Shown: positions 45,487 to 55,249, counted from the first letter of the stretch. The stretch: DNA of 55,378 nucleotides from Paludibaculum sp. (GCA_029973955.1 JARKQJ010000070.1:1-55378), one strand, 5' to 3'. Notes: generated by a model from the letters alone, not told the origin. A program made the numbers and translations.

Positions 45487-46806
45487 TCACCCCCGGCGGT
45501 AGGCCTCGTCCAGCAACTCCACCACGTGCAGCACTCGCTGGCCCTGGCCATAGCGTTCCGCCCCGGCCTTCAGTTGAATCGCGCAGCCCACGTTGGCCGT
45601 GGTCACCGTCGTGGCGCCCGTCGCGTTCACCAGATCCATCTTCTTGCGCAGCAGCGAGTCCGCAATCTCGTCGTGCACGATGTTGTAGATGCCCGCGCTG
45701 CCGCAGCACAGATCCGCCAACGGCAACTCGCGATACGTCACGCCCGGAATTGACTTCAACAGATCCCTTGGCGCCTGCCGGATCTTCTGCCCGTGCGCCA
45801 GGTGGCATGAGTCCTGATACGTGATCGTCACCGCCAGCTCGCCCATGCCCGGCCGCAGCCCGATCTCCCCCAGAAACTCAGTAATGTCCCTTACCTTCGC
45901 CACAAATGCGCGCGATTTCGCCGCATACGCCGCGTCATGCTCCAACAGCTCGTGGTACTCTTTCAGCGTCGATCCGCACCCCGCCGCGTTCGTGATCACA
46001 GCATCGATCGAATCGTCGAGGAATGCATCCACGTTCTGCCGCGCCAGCGCCCGGGCTTTCTCCTTCCACCCCGAATGCACGTGCAACGCGCCGCAGCACG
46101 TCTGCGACTCCGGCACCACCACGTCGCAGCCGTTCCGCTGCAGCACCCGGATCGTTGCCTCGTTCAGTCGCGCCGACGTGAAGTTCGCCATGCACCCGGC
46201 CAGCAGCGCCACGCGCTTGCGCCGCTCGCCCAGGGCAGGGAAGGTCTTCCCGATCTGGTCGAAGAAGAACGGCAGTTCCGCCGAAGGCGCCAGGTGCTCG
46301 ATCCGCCCCAGCTTCCCAAACAGCTTCAGAACTCCGCTGCCCTGCGCAATCGCCCGGATGCCCGTGGCTTCGTAAAAATACAGCAGCATGCCCGCGGCCT
46401 TCAGCCAGCCGCGCGAAGTGAAGAACCGTTCGAAGAAGAACCCGCGCAGCGCCCGCGCCGCCGGGCTGTACTCTCTCTGCGCTTCAATCTCCGCCCGGGC
46501 CGCTTCGATCATCCGCCCATACGGCACGCCCGAAGGACACACGCTCTCGCAGCCCCGGCACGCCAGGCAGAGATCCAGATGCTCCCGATAGGACGGACCC
46601 GGCTCCATCTGCCCCGTCGCCACCTGCACCATCTGATAGATCCGCCCGCGCGGCGAATCCATCTCCACGCCCAACTCGCGGTAGGTCGGGCAGGCGTTCA
46701 AACACATCCCGCAGTGGATGCACTTGTCCAGGTCGATCCCCAGCGGCGCTTCCGGATGCCGGTTCGCTAGCACCGGCGGGAAAGCCGTCACTTCAGATCC
46801 GGCCAT
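45487..46806 (-). CDS. glcF: Glycolate oxidase iron-sulfur subunit
   Basis: 439 residues. It transfers electrons from the glycolate dehydrogenase flavin to the membrane quinone pool. Two 4Fe-4S sets are intact: C29/C32/C35/C39 (CIHCGMCLNACP) and C80/C83/C86/C90 (CLACRGCESVCP). Two CCG domains follow, with CCGALHVHSG and CCGSAGIYN. Its ATG lies inside the end of glcE (14-base overlap), so the two are coupled. glcD is not in the window. Confidence 0.93.
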   Translation of the reverse strand: MAGSEVTAFPPVLANRHPEAPLGIDLDKCIHCGMCLNACPTYRELGVEMDSPRGRIYQMVQVATGQMEPGPSYREHLDLCLACRGCESVCPSGVPYGRMIEAARAEIEAQREYSPAARALRGFFFERFFTSRGWLKAAGMLLYFYEATGIRAIAQGSGVLKLFGKLGRIEHLAPSAELPFFFDQIGKTFPALGERRKRVALLAGCMANFTSARLNEATIRVLQRNGCDVVVPESQTCCGALHVHSGWKEKARALARQNVDAFLDDSIDAVITNAAGCGSTLKEYHELLEHDAAYAAKSRAFVAKVRDITEFLGEIGLRPGMGELAVTITYQDSCHLAHGQKIRQAPRDLLKSIPGVTYRELPLADLCCGSAGIYNIVHDEIADSLLRKKMDLVNATGATTVTTANVGCAIQLKAGAERYGQGQRVLHVVELLDEAYRRG

Positions 46807-47929
46807 ACAGCCTCCCCCGGTTCAACAATTGCCCCGAATCCAGAGATGCTTTCAGCTTCGCCATCCATTCCAAATCCGCTCCCGGATTCGGCCAATACTC
46901 TTCCAGATCGTGCTGCGACCACTCCACTACCTGCGACCACCCCATCTCCGCCGTTGCCTGCAAGTGCCGTTCCACCGCCTCCTTCGAATCGAATCCCAGA
47001 AACGTCACCCCCGTCGCCGCGCGCGCCACCATTCGCCCCGCTTCACTCTCCAGCACCCCGCCCAGCGCCGCCAGCGCATGGCCCGCCTTCACCACATACC
47101 TCTGCCCCGGCGCGAACTCCTCCACCGCCGTCCACAGCGCCGCTTCCTGAGCGCCTTCGAAAACATCCGCGCCGCCCAACTCCTTCTCATACCGCTCCAG
47201 CAGCGCCGGACCACCCCCGGCCCGCAGCGCCACTACCCACTCTTCCAGACCGCATCCGCGCGCCGCCCCCGGGCTCAACACATCCAACGCCGCCGGTTGC
47301 AGCGGGCTGGACAAAATCTTGTCCCGCGCCGCCACTGCTTCGCCGGCCGTCCGGAACCCCTGCACGAACGTCCGCGTCCCCTCCGGCATCGGCGCCAATC
47401 TGAAGTTGATCACCGCCACCGCCGCCAGAGTCCCAAAGCTCCCGATCAGCGCCTTCTGCACATCCAGCCCCGCCACGTTCTTCACCACCATCCCGCCGGA
47501 CTGCGCCACCGTGCCGTCCATCGTCGCATAGGTCATCCCAATCACCATGTCCCGCGCCGTCCCATACAGCCGCCGCCGCGGCCCCGCTGAGTTCGTCAGC
47601 ACCACTCCGCCCACCGTCGCCGCAGCCGCGCATGGCGGGTCCAGCGGCACCATTTGACGTTCTTTTGCCAGCAGCGCAGACAGCTCCGCCCACCGCATGC
47701 CGGCCTGCACGCTGATCGTCAGATCCTTGGGCTCGTATTGGAGCACGCCCTGCAAGCCCGTCATCGCGATGCGGACCTCCGCATCGGCAATCGGCCCGGC
47801 CATGCGCGCCTTCGTGCCCGCGCCGCGCAGCTCCACGCGCTTTCCGGCGGCTTGGGCGGATTTCAGGGTTTCGGCGAGTTCTTGCGGGGTGGCCGGCGTC
47901 AGCTCGGTCATGGTGTTTCCAGTGTCCAT
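46793..47929 (-). CDS. glcE: Glycolate oxidase FAD-binding subunit
   Basis: 378 residues (a second ATG at 47911 could be the start). FAD-binding PCMH-type domain: RVELRGAGTKARM, DLTISVQAGMRWAELSALL, TVGGVVLTNSAGPRR, and NVAGLDVQKALIGSFGTLA. With glcF it forms part of glycolate dehydrogenase, which feeds glyoxylate into central metabolism. The catalytic GlcD partner must be encoded elsewhere. It is divergent from the Gfo/Idh gene, with 75 bases between the starts. Confidence 0.9.
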   Translation of the reverse strand: MDTGNTMTELTPATPQELAETLKSAQAAGKRVELRGAGTKARMAGPIADAEVRIAMTGLQGVLQYEPKDLTISVQAGMRWAELSALLAKERQMVPLDPPCAAAATVGGVVLTNSAGPRRRLYGTARDMVIGMTYATMDGTVAQSGGMVVKNVAGLDVQKALIGSFGTLAAVAVINFRLAPMPEGTRTFVQGFRTAGEAVAARDKILSSPLQPAALDVLSPGAARGCGLEEWVVALRAGGGPALLERYEKELGGADVFEGAQEAALWTAVEEFAPGQRYVVKAGHALAALGGVLESEAGRMVARAATGVTFLGFDSKEAVERHLQATAEMGWSQVVEWSQHDLEEYWPNPGADLEWMAKLKASLDSGQLLNRGRLYGRI

Positions 47930-48004
47930 TTATTCTGCCAGAACCAACCCTGGTTCCGCACGGCCGGTCCAGCTCCGCCGGGCTCAATTCGATATCATGC
48001 AGGC

Positions 48005-49207
48005 ATGGACTCCCGCCGTAATTTCATCAGCGCCGTTGCGTCCGGCCTCGCCACCACCCTGGCCTCGCCTGCCTCCGTCCTCGGCGCCAACGACCGCATC
48101 CGCTTCGGTATCATCGGGCCCGGTGCCCGCGGTCAGGAGATCCTCCGCTGGGCTATTAACTGCCCCAATACCGAATTCGTCGCCGCCGCCGACATCTACA
48201 CCCGCCGCCTCGAAGAAGTGAAGGCCATCTCGCCCAACGTCAAGACTTACATGGACTACCGCTACCTGCTCGAAGACAAGAGCATCGACGCGGTCCTCAT
48301 CGCCACGCCTCAGCACCTCCACTGCGAGCACTTCGTCGCCTCCCTCGCCGCCGGCAAGCACGTCTATCAGGAAAAGACCATGGCCTTCACCGTCGCCCAC
48401 GCCAAGAAGATGCGCGACGCCTACCAGAAGGCCAAGGGCCGCGTTGTCCAGATCGGCCACCAGTCCTGCTCCTCCGGCCAGATGACCGATGCCCTCCAGA
48501 TGCTCAAAGAGCAGCCCATGGGCAAGATCACCGCCATCCACATGACCATGTACCGGAACACCCCGCACGGCAAGCCTCAGTGGTCCCGCCCCATCTACCC
48601 GGACATGAACTCCGAAAACATCCTTTGGAAGCAGTTCCTCGGCGACAACCCCGACCGCGCCTTCGACGCCAACCGCTACATCAACTGGCGCTTCTACTGG
48701 GACTACTCCGGCGGCAATGTTTACGAAAACATGTGCCACCAGATCTCCTTCTGGTACAAGGCCCTCAAGCTCAAGGTCCCCACCAAGGTCACCATGACCG
48801 GCGGCATCTATCTCTGGAAGGATGGCCGCGAAGTCCCCGACACCATGTGCACCACCCTCGAGCAGCCTGAAGAGATGCTCATCAGCTGGAACTCCGGCTT
48901 CGGCAACGATAAGCTCGGCGCCGGCGAAGACGTCCTCGGCGACGAAGGCACCATCCAGAAGGCCTCACAGATCCGCTACACCCCCCAGAAGGTCAACATC
49001 AAGGACCGCCCCGAAAAGCTCGGCGCCGCCACCGCCGCCCCCAACGCCCACATGCTCAACTTCATGGACTGCGTCCGCTCCGGCGCCGAACCCAACTGCC
49101 CCTTCGACGTCGGCTTCCGCACCTCCATCGCCTGCCGCATGGCCGTCGAGAGCTACCGCCAGGGCCGCTCCATCACCTGGGACCCCACGCGCGAGGAAAT
49201 CGCCTAG
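48005..49207 (+). CDS. Gfo/Idh/MocA-family oxidoreductase, Tat-exported
   Basis: 400 residues from the ATG at 48005. SRRNFISAVASGLATTLASP is a twin-arginine leader, so the protein is exported with its cofactor bound, as for many glycoside-related members. The Rossmann loop is RFGIIGPGARGQEI, and the conserved E-K-P region reads QEKTMAF, with the lysine kept and proline replaced by threonine. The second domain contains YDYSGGNVYEN-like WDYSGGNVYENMCHQ. Members oxidise sugars or act as NAD-dependent glycosidases. Substrate unknown. Confidence 0.92.
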   Translation: MDSRRNFISAVASGLATTLASPASVLGANDRIRFGIIGPGARGQEILRWAINCPNTEFVAAADIYTRRLEEVKAISPNVKTYMDYRYLLEDKSIDAVLIATPQHLHCEHFVASLAAGKHVYQEKTMAFTVAHAKKMRDAYQKAKGRVVQIGHQSCSSGQMTDALQMLKEQPMGKITAIHMTMYRNTPHGKPQWSRPIYPDMNSENILWKQFLGDNPDRAFDANRYINWRFYWDYSGGNVYENMCHQISFWYKALKLKVPTKVTMTGGIYLWKDGREVPDTMCTTLEQPEEMLISWNSGFGNDKLGAGEDVLGDEGTIQKASQIRYTPQKVNIKDRPEKLGAATAAPNAHMLNFMDCVRSGAEPNCPFDVGFRTSIACRMAVESYRQGRSITWDPTREEIA

Positions 49208-49475
49208 TCCCCCGGGCCGCCAGTCCCGGAGCCACCCTGAAGCCGTATTCCCCCGAGACGACGTCTCGGGGCCACCGTGAAGCCGTACTCCCCCGAGACG
49301 AAGTCTCGGGGCCACCGTGAAGCCGTATTCCCCCGGGCCGCCAGCCCCGGCGCCACCCTGAAGCCGTATTCCCCCGGGCCGCCAGTCCCGGCGCCACCGT
49401 GAAGCCGCAGTCCCCCCGGCCCCACCGTGTCAGGCAGCCGCAGTCCCCCCGAGATAAGTCCCGGGCCACTCAGCC
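49208..49475. repeat. Hairpin-forming 40-41 bp tandem repeat, array 1
   Basis: Five clear units start near 49208, 49240, 49280, 49320 and 49361, with degraded copies after 49402. Each opens with AAGCCGTATTC and closes with GGCCACCGTG-like sequence around a hairpin: CCCCGAGAC (49251-49259) pairs with GTCTCGGGG (49263-49271), and the next copy pairs 49291-49299 with 49303-49311. Other units carry a weaker CCGGG/CCCGG stem. It occupies the 324-base gap before mtnP and has no convincing gene. Confidence 0.85.
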
Positions 49476-49531
49476 AGCCCGTCCCCTCCTCCTCCTGGCG
49501 CTCCCCCATTCCCCTGAGGCATCATCAAAGA

Positions 49532-50416
49532 ATGGCTGACAGCACTCCAACCCCGGCGCCCAAAATCGGCGTCATCGGCGGCAGCGGGCTCTATTCCATG
49601 CCCGGCTTCACCAACCAGCGCGAGGTGAAGGTCGAGACCCCCTTCGGCGACCCATCTGACCCCTACGTCGTCGGCGAACTCGAAGGCAAAACCGTCGCCT
49701 TCCTCGCCCGCCACGGACGCGGCCACCGCATCAGCCCCTCAGAACTCAACTTCCGCGCCAATATCTACGGCTTCAAGCAACTCGGCGTCGAAAAGATCAT
49801 CTCCCTCTCCGCCGTCGGCAGCCTCAAGGAAGAGCACAAGCCCCTCGACTTCGTCATCCCCGACCAGTTCGTCGATCGCACCCGTGGCCGCATCTCTACC
49901 TTCTTCGGCGAGGGCCTCGTCGCCCACATGTCCTTCGCCGATCCCGTCTGCCACCACCTGGCCAAGCAGCTTCACCAGGCCTGCCACCAGGCCGGCGTCC
50001 CCGCCAAGCTCGGCGGCACCTACCTCTGCATGGAAGGCCCGGCTTTCTCCACCAAGGCCGAATCCAACCTCTACCGCTCCTGGGGCATGGACGTCATCGG
50101 CATGACCAACCTCCAGGAAGCCAAGCTCGCGCGCGAGGCCGAACTCTGTTACTCCACCATTGCCATGGTCACTGACTATGACTGCTGGCACCCCGATCAC
50201 GACGCCGTCACCGTCGCCGACATCATTCGCAACCTCACCCACAACGCCGAAAACGCCGCCAAAGTCGTCGCCGCCGCCGTCCGCCTCCTCGACGGCGAGC
50301 GCCCCTGCGGCTGCGGCCAGGCCCTCCAATTCGCCCTCATCACCGACAAGAAGACCGTGCCCCCCGCCACCTATCGGAAGCTGGAGTTGATCGTTGGCAA
50401 GTATTTCGCCGAGTGA
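49532..50416 (+). CDS. mtnP: S-methyl-5'-thioadenosine phosphorylase
   Basis: 294 residues from the ATG at 49532. It splits methylthioadenosine with phosphate into adenine and methylthioribose-1-phosphate, in methionine salvage. Motifs: [10 protein letters not shown] (phosphate loop), [11 protein letters not shown] (59-69), [12 protein letters not shown] (167-178) and the base-specificity pair D215/D217 in TDYDCW, which points to 6-amino purines rather than hypoxanthine. The next gene's TTG start overlaps its last codons. It follows hairpin array 1. Confidence 0.94.
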   Translation: MADSTPTPAPKIGVIGGSGLYSMPGFTNQREVKVETPFGDPSDPYVVGELEGKTVAFLARHGRGHRISPSELNFRANIYGFKQLGVEKIISLSAVGSLKEEHKPLDFVIPDQFVDRTRGRISTFFGEGLVAHMSFADPVCHHLAKQLHQACHQAGVPAKLGGTYLCMEGPAFSTKAESNLYRSWGMDVIGMTNLQEAKLAREAELCYSTIAMVTDYDCWHPDHDAVTVADIIRNLTHNAENAAKVVAAAVRLLDGERPCGCGQALQFALITDKKTVPPATYRKLELIVGKYFAE

Positions 50417-51641
50417 ACTCGCCGTTGAGCTGCTGAACCACTGCCTGCGCGGCAGCCGCTGGCCCGAAGACGTCCTCGCGCTCCTCGTCGAAGAGGCCCT
50501 CGACGACGAGGAGCCGCGCGCCGCCGCCGCCACGCGCGCCCTCTTTTCCATCCTCGTCGAGCGCCTGGCCGATCTCTTCGAGCCCCGCCTCTGCGATGTC
50601 TACGCGCAGCTCTTTTCCCAGGTCATCCACCAGGTCCTGCCTGAACTCGATCCGGCCGCCCTCGTCGCCCGCTATCAGACCGTCCGCCAGGTCCGCCCCG
50701 TCACCAAAACGCCCACCGATATCTACGTTCTCTCCCGTGTCACTCTCGGCGCCGACATCGCCATCACCTCCATCGTCCTCGACGCCGCCCGCCAGCGCTT
50801 CCCCGATGCCCGCCTCTGGTTCGCCGGCCCCGAAAAGGCCTTCCAGCTCTTCGAGCACGCCCCCGGCCTCCAGCACCTCCCCATCAGCTACGGCCGACGC
50901 GCCATCCTCGCCGACCGCCTTGCCGCTTACCACGACCTCAAGGCCGCCCTCTCCCACCCCCACGCCCTCATCCTCGATCCCGACTCCCGCCTCACTCAAC
51001 TCGGCCTCCTCCCCGTCTGTCCCGCCGAAAATCACTACCTCTTCGAAAGCCGCTCCTACGGAGGCGACTCCCCGGCCTCCCTCTCCAGCCTGACGCAGCA
51101 GTGGGTTCGCGATGTCCTCGGAGTCGAAGACGCGCAACCCTGGCTCCACCCCAAGTTTCGCTACGACTTCGGCTCCCAACCCGTCACCACCGTCAGCCTC
51201 GGTGTCGGCGAGAATCCAGCCAAACGCGTCGCCGACCCCTTCGAAGAAGAACTCCTGAAGCTCCTCGCCCATGCGGAATCACTCGTGATGGTCGACGCCG
51301 GAGCCCCCGGCAGTGAAGAGGAAGCCCGCGTCCGCCACGCCATCGAACGCACCAGCCTCTCGTCTGACCGCATCGGCATCCACGAAGGCAGCTTCGCCTC
51401 CTTCGCCGCCATGATCGCCGCCAGTTCCCTCTTCGTCGGCTACGACTCAGCCGGCCAGCACGTTGCCGCCGCTCTGGGCATCCCTCTCGTCTGCGTCTTC
51501 TCAGGCTACGCCAACCAGCGCATGTTCCATCGCTGGGCCCCCGATAGCCCCGGCCCCGCCGCCGTCATCCAGGCCGCCGCCCACGAGCCCATCGAACTCC
51601 TCGCCTACGTCCGCTCCGCCCTAGGCGAAAGCCCCCAATAG
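50394..51641 (+). CDS. GT9-like (heptosyltransferase-type) glycosyltransferase-related protein
   Basis: 415 residues from TTG at 50394, with GGAG upstream, overlapping mtnP by 23 bases. The C-terminal half resembles GT9 enzymes: [26 protein letters not shown] corresponds to the donor-binding block of heptosyltransferases, and [12 protein letters not shown] precedes it. Residues 1-90 are helical and acidic ([20 protein letters not shown]) and have no counterpart in typical GT9. Function is uncertain; it may act in cell-envelope sugar transfer or be a degenerate homologue. Confidence 0.7.
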   Translation: MASISPSELAVELLNHCLRGSRWPEDVLALLVEEALDDEEPRAAAATRALFSILVERLADLFEPRLCDVYAQLFSQVIHQVLPELDPAALVARYQTVRQVRPVTKTPTDIYVLSRVTLGADIAITSIVLDAARQRFPDARLWFAGPEKAFQLFEHAPGLQHLPISYGRRAILADRLAAYHDLKAALSHPHALILDPDSRLTQLGLLPVCPAENHYLFESRSYGGDSPASLSSLTQQWVRDVLGVEDAQPWLHPKFRYDFGSQPVTTVSLGVGENPAKRVADPFEEELLKLLAHAESLVMVDAGAPGSEEEARVRHAIERTSLSSDRIGIHEGSFASFAAMIAASSLFVGYDSAGQHVAAALGIPLVCVFSGYANQRMFHRWAPDSPGPAAVIQAAAHEPIELLAYVRSALGESPQ

Positions 51642-51745
51642 CGGGCCTCCCCGGGGACTGCCACCTGTGTCCCAAAACGCGAAACTCTGCAACCCTCACC
51701 AACCCCACCACGTGGACACAGCGTAGCTGTCCCCGCCCCCACAGT

Positions 51746-51914
51746 AAAAGCCGTGTTCCCCCGAGGCGTCAGCCTCGGGGCCACAGCAAAAGCCGTGTCT
51801 CCCGAGACGCCAGCCGCAGGTCCCCCCGTGAAAGCCGTGTTCCCCCGAGGCGTAAGCCTCGGGGCCACCGTGAAAGCGAGAAGTCTCCCGAGGCGCCAGC
51901 CGCAGGGCCACCGT
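51746..51914. repeat. Hairpin-forming 42 bp tandem repeat, array 2
   Basis: Four units start near 51746, 51787, 51830 and 51872 and belong to the same family as array 1 (AAAGCCGTGTTCCCCCGAGG core). Two have perfect nine-base stems, CCCCGAGGC with GCCTCGGGG, at 51759-51780 (GTCA loop) and 51843-51864 (GTAA loop). A separate weaker hairpin lies at 51714-51733. The array fills the 331-base gap before the SDR gene; I see no gene there. Confidence 0.85.
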
Positions 51915-51972
51915 AAATGCCGTCTGATCTCCCCCACCCACCCGCGCTACATTCAACAGTGGAGCCCCACCC

Positions 51973-52725
51973 ATGATCCAAACCGACCTCGCCGGTAAAG
52001 TCGTCGTCGTCACCGGAGCCGCCGCCGGCATCGGCCGCGCCACCGCCGCCCGCTTCGCCGCCGAAGGCTGCCGCATCGCCGCCTGGGACGTCTCAGAGCC
52101 CGATTACCCCTCGGACTGGCTCGTCCAAAAAGTGGACGTCCGCGACGCCACCCAGGTCGAAGCCGCCGCCGCCGAAGTGCTCAAGCAATGGGGCCGCATC
52201 GACGTCCTCGTCAACAACGCCGGCATCCTCCGCGACTCCATGCTCGTCAAAGTCAAAGACGGCGCCGTCGTCTCTTCCATGTCCGACGAAGCCTTCGACG
52301 CCGTCATCCACGTTAACCTCCGCGGCGTCTTCGTCTGCACCCGCGCCGTCGTGCCCCACATGATCGCCCAGGGTGGCGGCGTCATCCTGAACGCCACCTC
52401 CGTCGTCGGCCTCTACGGCAACTTCGGCCAGACCAACTACGTCGCCTCCAAGGCCGGCGTCATCGGCATGACGAAAACTTGGGCCCGCGAGTTCGGCCGC
52501 CACAACATCCGCGTCAACGCCGTCGCCCCCGGCCTCATCTCCACCGAAATCCTCGCCGCCATGCCCGAAAAGGTCCTCGACGGGATGCGCCAGCACACTC
52601 CGCTCGGCCGCCTCGGTAAGCCGGAAGAGATCGCCGAAGCCTACCTCTGGCTCGCTTCTTCCTCCGCCTCGTTCGTCACCGGCGCCGTCCTCTCCGTGGA
52701 TGGCGGCATCGTCACGGGTACCTAG
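51973..52725 (+). CDS. SDR-family oxidoreductase, FabG-like
   Basis: 250 residues, an NAD(P)-dependent cytoplasmic reductase of the short-chain family. Motifs: VVVTGAAAGIGRA (TGxxxGIG), DVLVNNAGIL, the catalytic Ser in NATSVVGLYG, NYVASKAGVIG (Y-x-x-x-K) and a C-terminal VDGGIVTGT. FabG reduces 3-oxoacyl-ACP. The thiolase begins two bases after its stop, so a pair acting on 3-oxoacyl chains is plausible. Confidence 0.92.
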   Translation: MIQTDLAGKVVVVTGAAAGIGRATAARFAAEGCRIAAWDVSEPDYPSDWLVQKVDVRDATQVEAAAAEVLKQWGRIDVLVNNAGILRDSMLVKVKDGAVVSSMSDEAFDAVIHVNLRGVFVCTRAVVPHMIAQGGGVILNATSVVGLYGNFGQTNYVASKAGVIGMTKTWAREFGRHNIRVNAVAPGLISTEILAAMPEKVLDGMRQHTPLGRLGKPEEIAEAYLWLASSSASFVTGAVLSVDGGIVTGT

Positions 52726-52727
52726 TC

Positions 52728-53930
52728 ATGAAGAAGATCTACATCGCCTCTTTTCACCAGTCGAAGTTCGGCAAGCTCCTGGGCATGCGCGTGCCGCGGA
52801 TCATCCGCGCCGCCGTCGAGGGTGCCTGCGGCGAAATCCACGCCGAAGCCACCGCCCTCGACGTCGCCAGCGTCGGCGCCGCCTGCAACTTCACCCTCAA
52901 TGAGCAGGGCCTCCTCGCCGGCCTGGTCGCCGAAATCCCCGGCCTGGATGCCAAACCCATCGAAGCCGTCGAAAACGCCTGCGCTTCCGGAGGCCAGGCC
53001 GTCCTCAGCGTCATCCAGAAACTCCAGTTGGGCCTCGGCGACACCGGCGTCGCGGTCGGCTTCGAAAAGATGCGCGATGACGAAGGCAAAATGGACGGCA
53101 AGCTCATCGGCAAGGTCCTCGGCTACTTCTCCCACCCCGATGAGCGCGACGGGAAACTCTTCGTCTTCCCGCACATCTTCGCCGAAATCATGCAGGCCTA
53201 TATGGCGGAGCACGGAGTCCCCGAATCGGCCTTCGCCCAAATCGCCGTCGATGAGTACGCCAACGCCCGCTCCAACCCCTACGCCCAGATGAACAAGGTC
53301 CAGCTCACTCTGGAGCAGGCCATGAAGATAGAAGGCATCAACCGCTACGTCGTCGAAGGCCTCCCGCTCAAGACCTACGACTGCTCGCAGATCACCGACG
53401 GCCACGCCGCCCTCATCCTCGCCACCGAGGAGGGCCTAGCCAAACTCGGCGTCGCCAAGTCGGACGCCGTGGAGATCGCCGGCTGGGGCCAAGCCACCGA
53501 TCCGTTGAGCCGCGCCCATCGCGACGTCCTCCGCCCCCGCGGCGCCCAGCGCGCCATGCAGGCCGCCTACGCCATGGCCGGCCTCACCCCCAACGACATC
53601 AATGTCGCCGAACTCCACGACTGCTTCACCGTCATGGCCGCCCTGGGCACCGAGGTGATCGGCAAAGCCCAGCCAGGCGCCGGCACGCAATACTGGCTCG
53701 ATGGCCGCGCCCGTCCCGATGGCGATTGCGGCATCAATACCTCCGGAGGCCTCGTCGCCAAAGGCCATCCCATCGGAGCCACCGGAGTCGCCATGATCGG
53801 CTGGTGCGCCTGGCAGTTGACTGGCAAAGCCCCCGCCCCTCTCCAGGTCCCCAACCCCCGGGCCGCCGCTACCTTTAACATCGGAGGCCCCCTCTGCGCC
53901 TCCGTCTGCACTGTCCTCAAACCCGCCTGA
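52728..53930 (+). CDS. Thiolase-family acyl-CoA acyltransferase (SCP-x-like)
   Basis: 400 residues. Nucleophilic C85 lies in ENACASGGQ; the C-terminal histidine motif is GLVAKGHPIGATG, and CASVC supplies a later cysteine near the end. The pattern is the SCP-x-like/acetyl-CoA acetyltransferase subfamily, which either condenses or cleaves acyl-CoA. It starts two bases after the SDR stop, so the pair probably forms one operon. Substrate is not predictable. Confidence 0.92.
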   Translation: MKKIYIASFHQSKFGKLLGMRVPRIIRAAVEGACGEIHAEATALDVASVGAACNFTLNEQGLLAGLVAEIPGLDAKPIEAVENACASGGQAVLSVIQKLQLGLGDTGVAVGFEKMRDDEGKMDGKLIGKVLGYFSHPDERDGKLFVFPHIFAEIMQAYMAEHGVPESAFAQIAVDEYANARSNPYAQMNKVQLTLEQAMKIEGINRYVVEGLPLKTYDCSQITDGHAALILATEEGLAKLGVAKSDAVEIAGWGQATDPLSRAHRDVLRPRGAQRAMQAAYAMAGLTPNDINVAELHDCFTVMAALGTEVIGKAQPGAGTQYWLDGRARPDGDCGINTSGGLVAKGHPIGATGVAMIGWCAWQLTGKAPAPLQVPNPRAAATFNIGGPLCASVCTVLKPA

Positions 53931-53944
53931 TACAATGCGCAGCG

Positions 53945-55249
53945 ATGCTCACCAGGCTTGCGCTCATCGTCCTGCTCGTCTCCGCCCTCGCGGCCCAGAC
54001 GAAGATCGACGTTGCCCCCGTCTGGGCCGGCCACCCCGTCGGCTTCGACCTCCTCACCCACGGCAATCAGCAGTTCGTCGCCTTCTACGACGCCGATCGC
54101 CACATGTCCGTCGCCGTCCGCAAGCTCAACTCCCATCGCTGGACCATCGTCCGCCTCCCCTCTGACCTCAAGTGGGACAGCCACAACTACGTCACCCTGG
54201 CCATCGACCGCGCCGGCTACCTCCACCTCTCCGGCAACATGCACGTCGTCCCCCTCATCTACTTCCGCACCGCGAAACCCCTCGACATCACCACCTTCGA
54301 ACAGATCCCCTCCATGGTCGGCCGCAACGAAACCCGCTGCACTTACCCCCACTGGCTCCACAACTCGAACGGCGATCTACTCTTCACTTACCGCGACGGC
54401 CGCAGCGGCTCCGGCGACCAGATCCTCAACATCTACGATGAAAAGACCCGTACCTGGCGCCGCCTGCTCGACACCCCTCTCACCGACGGCCAGGGCCGCA
54501 TGAACGCCTACTTCGTCGGCCCCGTCCTCGGTCCTGACGGCTTCTATCACCTCGTCTGGACCTGGCGCGACACCCCGGACTGCTCCACCAATCACGACCT
54601 CAGCTACGCCCGCAGCCGCGATCTCGTTCACTGGGAATCCAGCGCCGGCCAGCCCTTTTCTCTGCCCATCCGCCTCGAAACCGCCGAAATCATCGACCAT
54701 GTCCCCGTCCAGGGCGGAATGATCAACGGCAACACCAAAATCGGCTTCGACGCCAAACGCCGCGTCGTCGTCACCTATCACAAGTTCGACGCCCGCGGCT
54801 TCACCCAGATCATCACCGCCCGCCGCGACCCCCAAGGCTGGCGCCTCGCCACCATCAGCGATTGGTCCTACCGCTGGTACTTCCAGGGCGGCGGAGCCAT
54901 CGAGTTCGAAATCACCCACGGCGCCGTCCAGCCCGCCTCGCCCGGCAGACTCAGCCTCGAATTCCGTCACCCCCAGGCCGGCCGCGGCCACTGGCTCCTT
55001 GACGAAGAGACCCACTCGATCCTCGAAACCAAGCCCCTTCCCGCTGCCCCACCGAACCCCGAAGGCCTCCACACCAACACAGCCCAGGATTCCGGCCATC
55101 CCCCCAAAGGCCGCCGCTTCACCCTCGAATGGCAGACCCTCACAGCCAACCGCGACCGCCCTCGCGAAAGCCCCCCGCCGCCCCCCTCCATGCTCCGCCT
55201 GGTCGAATCAGCCGAGGCCGCCCCACCACGCGGGACCACCTCGCGTTGA
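53945..55249 (+). CDS. Secreted BNR-repeat (BNR_4) protein
   Basis: 434 residues with signal peptide LTRLALIVLLVSALAAQ. The central part matches the BNR_4 family, a beta-propeller found in glycosyl hydrolases, sialidases and related polysaccharide lyases: FDLLTHGNQQFVAFYDADRH, WDSHNYVTLAIDRAGYLHLSGN, THGTC-free HWLHNSNGDLLFTYRDG and FYHLVWTWRDTPDCSTNHDL. The last 60 residues are Pro/Arg-rich and look disordered. Activity is unknown. A palindromic hairpin follows at 55288. Confidence 0.8.
   Translation: MLTRLALIVLLVSALAAQTKIDVAPVWAGHPVGFDLLTHGNQQFVAFYDADRHMSVAVRKLNSHRWTIVRLPSDLKWDSHNYVTLAIDRAGYLHLSGNMHVVPLIYFRTAKPLDITTFEQIPSMVGRNETRCTYPHWLHNSNGDLLFTYRDGRSGSGDQILNIYDEKTRTWRRLLDTPLTDGQGRMNAYFVGPVLGPDGFYHLVWTWRDTPDCSTNHDLSYARSRDLVHWESSAGQPFSLPIRLETAEIIDHVPVQGGMINGNTKIGFDAKRRVVVTYHKFDARGFTQIITARRDPQGWRLATISDWSYRWYFQGGGAIEFEITHGAVQPASPGRLSLEFRHPQAGRGHWLLDEETHSILETKPLPAAPPNPEGLHTNTAQDSGHPPKGRRFTLEWQTLTANRDRPRESPPPPPSMLRLVESAEAAPPRGTTSR

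Noticed and set aside
49240..49401. CRISPR array
   Set aside because: No unique spacers; whole units repeat and no cas genes are present.
49173..49509. Open minus-strand frames through repeat array 1 giving Gly/Arg-rich peptides
   Set aside because: Units of 40 and 41 bases shift frame, ribosome sites are lacking, and the peptide is a by-product of the GC-rich repeat.
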